Below the pieces are notes generated by a model. It saw only the letters and a list, made by a program, of their open reading frames with translations, made no database searches and was not told the DNA's origin. From the NCBI GenBank assembly GCA_018364155.1, contig JAGZMM010000005.1, positions 186,001-250,000 of the forward strand: 64,000 nt of DNA, written 5' to 3'. Source of the stretch: Clostridiales bacterium. Lineage in GTDB: Bacteria > Bacillota > Clostridia > Oscillospirales > Acutalibacteraceae. This document shows positions 59,303 to 64,000 of this stretch, one piece after another (positions within the stretch are counted from its first letter, which is position 1; each line of letters opens with the position of its first letter). A program made the translations under genes and the position numbers.

Positions 59303-60562
59303 GTGCGACTGCTGATCAAAGGAGCCAACCTGCGGCTTTGCGGCGGCGGAAAGGGCGACATCCTCATCGAGGACGGAAAAATCACAGCGCTTGGCGGGGA
59401 AATTCTCGCCGACGCGGAAACCATACAGGCACATGGCTTGCTAGCGGCGCCGGGCCTTGTGGATATGCACGTGCATTTGCGCGATCCCGGCTTTACCCAG
59501 AAGGAGGACATCGTCACCGGCTGCTTGGCGGCGGCGTCCGGCGGAGTAACCTCTCTGCTTGCCATGCCCAACACCAACCCAACGGTGGACAACGTGAAAA
59601 CGATCTTTTATATTCTCGACCGGGCGGAACATGCAGACGCCCGCGTCTATGTGTCCGCCGCCATCACCAAGGGGCAAAACGGCCAGGTCCTGACGGATTT
59701 TAATGAGCTCAAATGCGCAGGCGCCATCGCCGTCACCGACGACGGCCGTCCGGTGGAGCACGCCTACATGCAGAAAAACGCCATGGAGCGGGCCATGGAA
59801 AACGGGCTTTTGCCTATTTCCCATGCGGAGGACCTTTCCTTGGTCAACGGCGGCATTTTAAACGAAGGGGCGGTTTCCAAGGCTCTAGGAGTTAAGGGCA
59901 TCCATCGAGCGTCGGAGGACATTTCCACCATGCGCGAGGTCATGCTCAGCGAATACTACGGCCTTCCTATTCACATCGCCCATGTGAGCACCAAGGGTTC
60001 GGTGGAACTTATCCGTCAGGCGAAAGCCCGGGGTGTTATGGTCACCTGCGAGACCGCACCCCACTATTTTGCCCTAACCGATCGGATGCTCATGACCCGG
60101 GACGCCGACTATCGGATGAATCCTCCTCTGCGGGAAGAGGCCGACCGGCTTGCCATCCTTGCCGGCATTCAGGACGGCACCATCGATGCCATTGCTACCG
60201 ACCACGCCCCCCATACCCCCGAAGAAAAGGCGGACTTTGAACGGGCGCCCAACGGGGTGGTGGGACTGGAAACCTCCCTGGCAGCGGGCATCACCTATCT
60301 GGTCAATGAAAACGTCATCACCATGGAGCGGCTCATCGAGCTGATGTCTACGAACCCTGCCAAGCTTCTGGGGATCCCAGCGGGCGTATTGGCAGAACGG
60401 GAAAACGCGGACCTCATTCTCATCGACCCGGACAAGAGCTGGACGGTCAATCCGGAAGGCTTCTGCTCGAAGGGACGTAACAGCGCCTTTAAGAATACCA
60501 CTCTGACTGGGCGGGTTATGCTGACCATCTGCCGGGGTAAGGTGGTCATGAGCCGGCTGTAA
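59303..60562 (+). CDS. pyrC: Dihydroorotase
   Basis: A 419-residue class I (long) dihydroorotase that closes carbamoyl-aspartate to dihydroorotate. The first metal pair is DMHVHLRDPG, followed by TNPTVDN, AHVSTKGSVELIR and the catalytic Asp in ATDHAPHTPEEK. The GTG start has AAGGAGGAG upstream. It begins a pyr cluster; no pyrR, pyrB or attenuator is visible. Confidence 0.95.
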   Translation: MRLLIKGANLRLCGGGKGDILIEDGKITALGGEILADAETIQAHGLLAAPGLVDMHVHLRDPGFTQKEDIVTGCLAAASGGVTSLLAMPNTNPTVDNVKTIFYILDRAEHADARVYVSAAITKGQNGQVLTDFNELKCAGAIAVTDDGRPVEHAYMQKNAMERAMENGLLPISHAEDLSLVNGGILNEGAVSKALGVKGIHRASEDISTMREVMLSEYYGLPIHIAHVSTKGSVELIRQAKARGVMVTCETAPHYFALTDRMLMTRDADYRMNPPLREEADRLAILAGIQDGTIDAIATDHAPHTPEEKADFERAPNGVVGLETSLAAGITYLVNENVITMERLIELMSTNPAKLLGIPAGVLAERENADLILIDPDKSWTVNPEGFCSKGRNSAFKNTTLTGRVMLTICRGKVVMSRL

Positions 60563-60591
60563 GTCTCGTATAAACCGGGAAAGGTGATCCA

Positions 60592-61287
60592 ATGAAAAAA
60601 CGGTTGCTGGCGATCGCACCGGCTGTCTGCGACTTCGCGCTACTGTTTGTGCCGGCTGGCAAAACAGCCGCCTATCTTTGTGGCTGGGAGTTGACCTTGT
60701 ATAATAATGATGTGTTTTTGGCTACGGTCATGGCGCTAGTTTTGGCTTCGACCGTCGGCCTGATGGTGAATAAAACCATTCTGGGACGTTGGGGCCGGGC
60801 TTTTTCTGTGCTGCTTTTGCCGCTAAGTCTGCTGATGATTTTGTTTTTCCTCTTTCAGGCCAATTGGTTTTCCTTTGTCTGCATGGGAGTGACTCTGATT
60901 TGTGCGGCCGGGCTTTTTCTGTGCTGCTCGGGATTAGTGGTGATAAAGGTGATCTGTGGAGTTGGGACGGTCCTGCTGATTCCATGGCTGCTTTTGGCTG
61001 GCTTTGCGTCAAACTTGGTGGCGGGCTTCGGTGTCAAAACGGTAACTGAGACGGTTCCCTCTCCACAGGGGGGATATGTGGCGAAGGTGATCGTCAGCGA
61101 TGAGGGTGCCTTAGGCGGGAATATCTTTGTGGATGTGGAGCAATGCGAATCTATCCCTCTTCTGATCGGGGAGCTGGCGAAAAGGCCAGATCGGGTCTAT
61201 CAGGGAAAATGGAGCGAAGCGGTGGAAGTCTATTGGAACACGGAGAATACTTTGGCGATCAATGGGAGAACATATCCGATTGGGTGA
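60592..61287 (+). CDS. Membrane protein of unknown function (DUF5412-like)
   Basis: A 231-residue protein with about four membrane helices (residues 8-150, e.g. TVMALVLASTVGLMV, VLLLPLSLLMILFFLF, VVIKVICGVGTVLLIPWLLLA) and a C-terminal extracytoplasmic domain of about 80 residues. That domain (SPQGGYVAKVIVSDEGALGG, then WNTENTLAINGRTYPI) resembles DUF5412. It lies between pyrC and pyrF with AAAGGTGA before its ATG. The link to pyrimidine synthesis is not clear; no function known. Confidence 0.7.
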   Translation: MKKRLLAIAPAVCDFALLFVPAGKTAAYLCGWELTLYNNDVFLATVMALVLASTVGLMVNKTILGRWGRAFSVLLLPLSLLMILFFLFQANWFSFVCMGVTLICAAGLFLCCSGLVVIKVICGVGTVLLIPWLLLAGFASNLVAGFGVKTVTETVPSPQGGYVAKVIVSDEGALGGNIFVDVEQCESIPLLIGELAKRPDRVYQGKWSEAVEVYWNTENTLAINGRTYPIG

Positions 61288-61390
61288 CGGCTTGGCATGG
61301 ACTTTGTGCCTGCCTTTGTAACGGAATGCGTAATCCCCAAGATAGAATTACTGCCCGGCAAAGACGGCTGGGGAAAAGGAGAGAAACACA

Positions 61391-62317
61391 ATGGCATTGG
61401 ATCGGCTAATCAAAAACATTCTGGAAAAAAAGAACCCTACTGTAGCGGGTCTGGATCCCAAGCTTGACTATATCCCGGACTTTATTAAGGAACAGGCCTT
61501 TGAAGAATACGGCTGCACCCTGGAAGGAGCAGCCCAGGCGCTGCTCACCTTCAATAAGGGCCTTATTGACGCTTTGTACGACATTGTGCCTGCGGTTAAG
61601 CCTCAGTGCGCTTATTATGAGATGTACGGCTGGCAGGGAATGCGTGCGCTTAAGGACACCATTACATATGCCAGGGAAAAGGGCATGTTCGTCATCACCG
61701 ACGGCAAAAGAAACGACATCGGCTCCACCATGGAAGCCTATGCCGCGGCTCATTTGGGCGAGGTGGAGGTGGCGGGGGAACGCTTCGCTCCCTTCGGCGG
61801 CGATGCCCTGACCGTCAACGGGTATCTGGGAACCGACGGCATTGCGCCACTTTTGAAGGTCTGCAAGGAAAAAGATGCCGGCATCTTTGTGTTGGCCAAG
61901 ACCTCCAATCCTTCCTCCAGCGAGCTGCAAAACCTGGAAGTCCAGGGCGGCGAACCGGTTTATCTGGTGATGGGAAATATGTGCGAGGAATGGGGAAAAG
62001 AGCTGCCGGGCGAATACGGCTATTCCGGTGTAGGTGCGGTGGTAGGCGCCACCTGGCCTGAGCAGCTTACCGAGCTGCGAAAGGAACTGCCTCACACCTT
62101 CTTCCTGGTGCCCGGTTACGGAGCCCAGGGCGGCGGCGCGAAGGATGTGGCGGGCGCTTTCGATGAACAAGGCCTGGGCGCGGTGGTCAATTCCTCCCGG
62201 GCACTTATGTGCGCATACAAGAAGGAAGGCTGTAAGCCGGAGGATTATGCTATGGCCGCCCGCAGGGAAGCCATACGCATGCGCGACGACATCGCCGCCG
62301 CCATTGTTCGCGTATAA
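61391..62317 (+). CDS. pyrF: Orotidine 5'-phosphate decarboxylase, type 2
   Basis: A 308-residue OMP decarboxylase of the longer subfamily. The catalytic Lys/Asp array is in FVITDGKRNDIGST. GLDPKLDYIP, TVNGYLGTDG and FFLVPGYGAQGGG are characteristic. It removes CO2 from OMP to give UMP, last step of de novo synthesis. AAGGAGAG precedes the ATG. 103 bp separate it from the membrane protein gene. Confidence 0.95.
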   Translation: MALDRLIKNILEKKNPTVAGLDPKLDYIPDFIKEQAFEEYGCTLEGAAQALLTFNKGLIDALYDIVPAVKPQCAYYEMYGWQGMRALKDTITYAREKGMFVITDGKRNDIGSTMEAYAAAHLGEVEVAGERFAPFGGDALTVNGYLGTDGIAPLLKVCKEKDAGIFVLAKTSNPSSSELQNLEVQGGEPVYLVMGNMCEEWGKELPGEYGYSGVGAVVGATWPEQLTELRKELPHTFFLVPGYGAQGGGAKDVAGAFDEQGLGAVVNSSRALMCAYKKEGCKPEDYAMAARREAIRMRDDIAAAIVRV

Positions 62318-62338
62318 CAGAGCAACAGGAGGGGTTTC

Positions 62339-63112
62339 ATGAAGTATTTGCAGGAGATATGCCCGATTTTGAGCAAAAGGCAGCTTACGAAACTGTCCTT
62401 TGACATTACCGTGTCCGCCCCGCAGATGGCGGCCCTTGCGAAAACCGGCCAGTTCGCCCAGATTACCTGTGACGGATTCTTTCTGCGCCGTCCCATTTCC
62501 ATCTGTGACTTTGATAAGGAAAAAGGGACGCTGCGCTTTGTCTTCGAAGTACGCGGAGAAGGAACCGAGTGGATGTCAACGGTGAAGGAAGGGGAAACTT
62601 TGGATATCCTAGGTCCTTTGGGCCGCGGGTTTGAGATTACCGATGGGGAAGGCCAGGCGGTATTTGTTGGCGGCGGCATCGGAACTCCGCCGCTTCTCTC
62701 CGGGGCGAGTGTATACGGTAAAAACGCCACTGCGCTTTTGGGCTTTCGCACGGCAAAAGCAGTCATCCTCACCGAAGACTTTGCCGCGGCGGGAGCAAAA
62801 GTCATGCTTTCCACCGACGACGGTACCGCCGGCCATTGTGGTACCGTATGCGACCTACTACTCGAGCGGCTGGAGAATGGGCCCTGCGACGTGATCTATG
62901 CCTGTGGTCCCAAACCCATGCTCAAGGCGGTGGCAGCCATTGCGGCAGAGCGGGGCATTCCCTGTAAAGTATCCTTGGAAGAGCGGATGGCCTGCGGCGT
63001 AGGTGCATGCGTGGGCTGCGCAGTAAAGACGAGAACGCCCAAGGGCGAGGAACGGTACGCCCAGGTCTGTAAGAACGGGCCGGTCTTCGATGCGAAGGAG
63101 GTGGTGTGGTAA
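62339..63112 (+). CDS. pyrK: Dihydroorotate dehydrogenase B electron transfer subunit PyrK
   Basis: A 257-residue FAD and [2Fe-2S] protein that passes electrons from dihydroorotate oxidation in PyrD to NAD. FAD binding is at FFLRRPISIC, the NAD region at VFVGGGIGTPPLL, and the cluster cysteines are in CGVGACVGC plus a later Cys. AGGAGGGG precedes the ATG. It overlaps the pyrD start by one base (TAATG), implying translational coupling. Confidence 0.95.
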   Translation: MKYLQEICPILSKRQLTKLSFDITVSAPQMAALAKTGQFAQITCDGFFLRRPISICDFDKEKGTLRFVFEVRGEGTEWMSTVKEGETLDILGPLGRGFEITDGEGQAVFVGGGIGTPPLLSGASVYGKNATALLGFRTAKAVILTEDFAAAGAKVMLSTDDGTAGHCGTVCDLLLERLENGPCDVIYACGPKPMLKAVAAIAAERGIPCKVSLEERMACGVGACVGCAVKTRTPKGEERYAQVCKNGPVFDAKEVVW

Positions 63113-64000
63113 TGGCGGATTTGCGTGTAAACCTGTGCGGGGTACCGCTCAAAAACCCGGTGATCGGCGCATCTGGAACCTTTGGGTATGGCCGGGAGTA
63201 CAACGAGTTTTTCCCGGTAAGCAGGCTGGGTGGCGTTTCCTGCAAGGGAACCACTCTGGAAGAACGCCTTGGAAACCCGCCGCCCCGTATCGCGGAAACC
63301 CCGGCGGGAATGCTCAATTCCGTGGGGCTGCAAAACCCCGGCGTCAAGCGCTTCATTTCGGAGGCAATCCCGTTTCTAAAAAAGCAGGAAACGGCGATCA
63401 TTGCCAACGTAGCCGGCAGCTCGGTGGACGATTACCGGCGGATTGTGGAAATTTTGTCGGACACCGATGTAGACATGATCGAGGTGAACATCTCCTGCCC
63501 CAATGTGAAGGAGGGAGGCGTTCAGTTCGGCGCCACCTGCGCGGGGGCCGAGGAAGTGACCAAGGCGGTTCGTGTGGTGAGTAAAAAGCCCTTGATGATC
63601 AAGCTGACTCCCAACGTCACCGACATCGCGGAAATTGCCGCGGCGGTGGAAGCCGCGGGGGCCGACTGCGTGTCCTTAATCAACACCCTTCTTGGCATGC
63701 GTATCGACATCCGTACCCGCCGTCCCATCCTGCGCAACAACACCGGCGGCCTTTCTGGGCCTGCGGTGCTGCCTGTGGCAGTGCGCATGGTGTGGCAGGT
63801 GGCCAACCGGGTAAAGATCCCGGTGGTGGGCATGGGCGGCATCGCCAAATGGCAGGACGCGGTGGAAATGCTGCTGGCTGGCGCGTCGGCCGTGCAGATC
63901 GGCGCGGCCAATTTCACCGATCCCTTTACCCCGGTGAAGGTGCTGGAGGGCCTGGAACGGTACCTGGATGACAATGGTATCGAAAAGGTCGGGGACTTGG
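63112..64000 (+). CDS. pyrD: Dihydroorotate dehydrogenase B catalytic subunit (3' partial)
   Basis: 296 residues are visible before the window ends. It is a class 1B FMN dehydrogenase that pairs with PyrK. The N-terminal LRVNLCGVPLKNPVIGASGTFG, SCKGTT, NSVGLQNPG and the catalytic Cys in NISCPNVKEGG (class 1 uses Cys) are clear, with GGLSGPAV and GMGGIAKWQDAVE at the phosphate site. Only the last few residues are missing. Confidence 0.95.
   Translation, partial: MADLRVNLCGVPLKNPVIGASGTFGYGREYNEFFPVSRLGGVSCKGTTLEERLGNPPPRIAETPAGMLNSVGLQNPGVKRFISEAIPFLKKQETAIIANVAGSSVDDYRRIVEILSDTDVDMIEVNISCPNVKEGGVQFGATCAGAEEVTKAVRVVSKKPLMIKLTPNVTDIAEIAAAVEAAGADCVSLINTLLGMRIDIRTRRPILRNNTGGLSGPAVLPVAVRMVWQVANRVKIPVVGMGGIAKWQDAVEMLLAGASAVQIGAANFTDPFTPVKVLEGLERYLDDNGIEKVGDL

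Noticed and set aside
1..64000. tRNA or rRNA genes, CRISPR arrays, insertion sequences, attachment sites
   Set aside because: Looked for tRNA-like GGTTCRA arms, regularly spaced direct repeats and transposase motifs; none found.

Overview
The window looks like a chromosomal segment of a low-to-mid GC Firmicute of class Clostridia, most likely an Oscillospiraceae/Ruminococcaceae-type gut anaerobe. The reasons are the single-chain clostridial PurL, eukaryotic-type glycyl-tRNA synthetase, L27 with a cleavable N-terminal extension next to its protease Prp, a YpeB spore-germination homologue, PyrK/PyrD-B, strong AGGAGG ribosome sites, TTGACA/TATAAT promoters and frequent TTG or GTG starts. No tRNA, rRNA, CRISPR array, insertion sequence or prophage was seen.

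Layout. 1-8 kb: a zinc-ribbon membrane protein, mnmA, an orphan corrinoid protein, glyS (minus), ypeB, a small Ser-rich lipoprotein, a KtrB/TrkH-type K+ channel subunit and a YerB-like lipoprotein. 9-16 kb: a 1319-residue LRR/cadherin-like surface protein (minus), a PdaC-like deacetylase lacking key catalytic residues, a YcxB-like gene broken by an in-frame TGA, and a Usp-domain protein. 16-24.7 kb: putP, copA-copZ, galE, an HD hydrolase, a slipin and a YebC-family gene preceded by about 300 nt of unexplained non-coding DNA. 25-33.7 kb: the most unusual locus, a 2412-residue prepilin-like protein with GLUG repeats, followed by three small pseudopilin-like proteins. 33.7-36 kb: a polysaccharide deacetylase, a SLOG-like protein and two small XRE regulators.

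36-48 kb is almost entirely minus strand: leuC-leuD, rplU-prp-rpmA behind an L21 leader, folD, lgt with a 200-residue acidic coiled-coil tail, a YmfF/YmfH M16 protease pair and purL. 48-54.5 kb: alr, ilvE, a small hypothetical gene, three tandem 58-codon ribbon-helix-helix genes each with its own promoter, a candidate small RNA, an RluD-type synthase, a phospholipase-C-like protein and luxS. 54.5-64 kb: a LysM-G5-M23 peptidoglycan hydrolase, murA, a WalJ-like hydrolase, rlmH and the pyr genes pyrC-(membrane protein)-pyrF-pyrK-pyrD, the last cut by the window edge.

Most genes are ordinary housekeeping genes. The features most worth following up are the giant-prepilin operon, the triplicated RHH module with a covarying dyad, the small RNA candidate beside it, the Lgt fusion tail, and the two defective-looking genes at 13.4-15.3 kb. 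Functional calls rest on recognising motifs by eye; no database search was possible.
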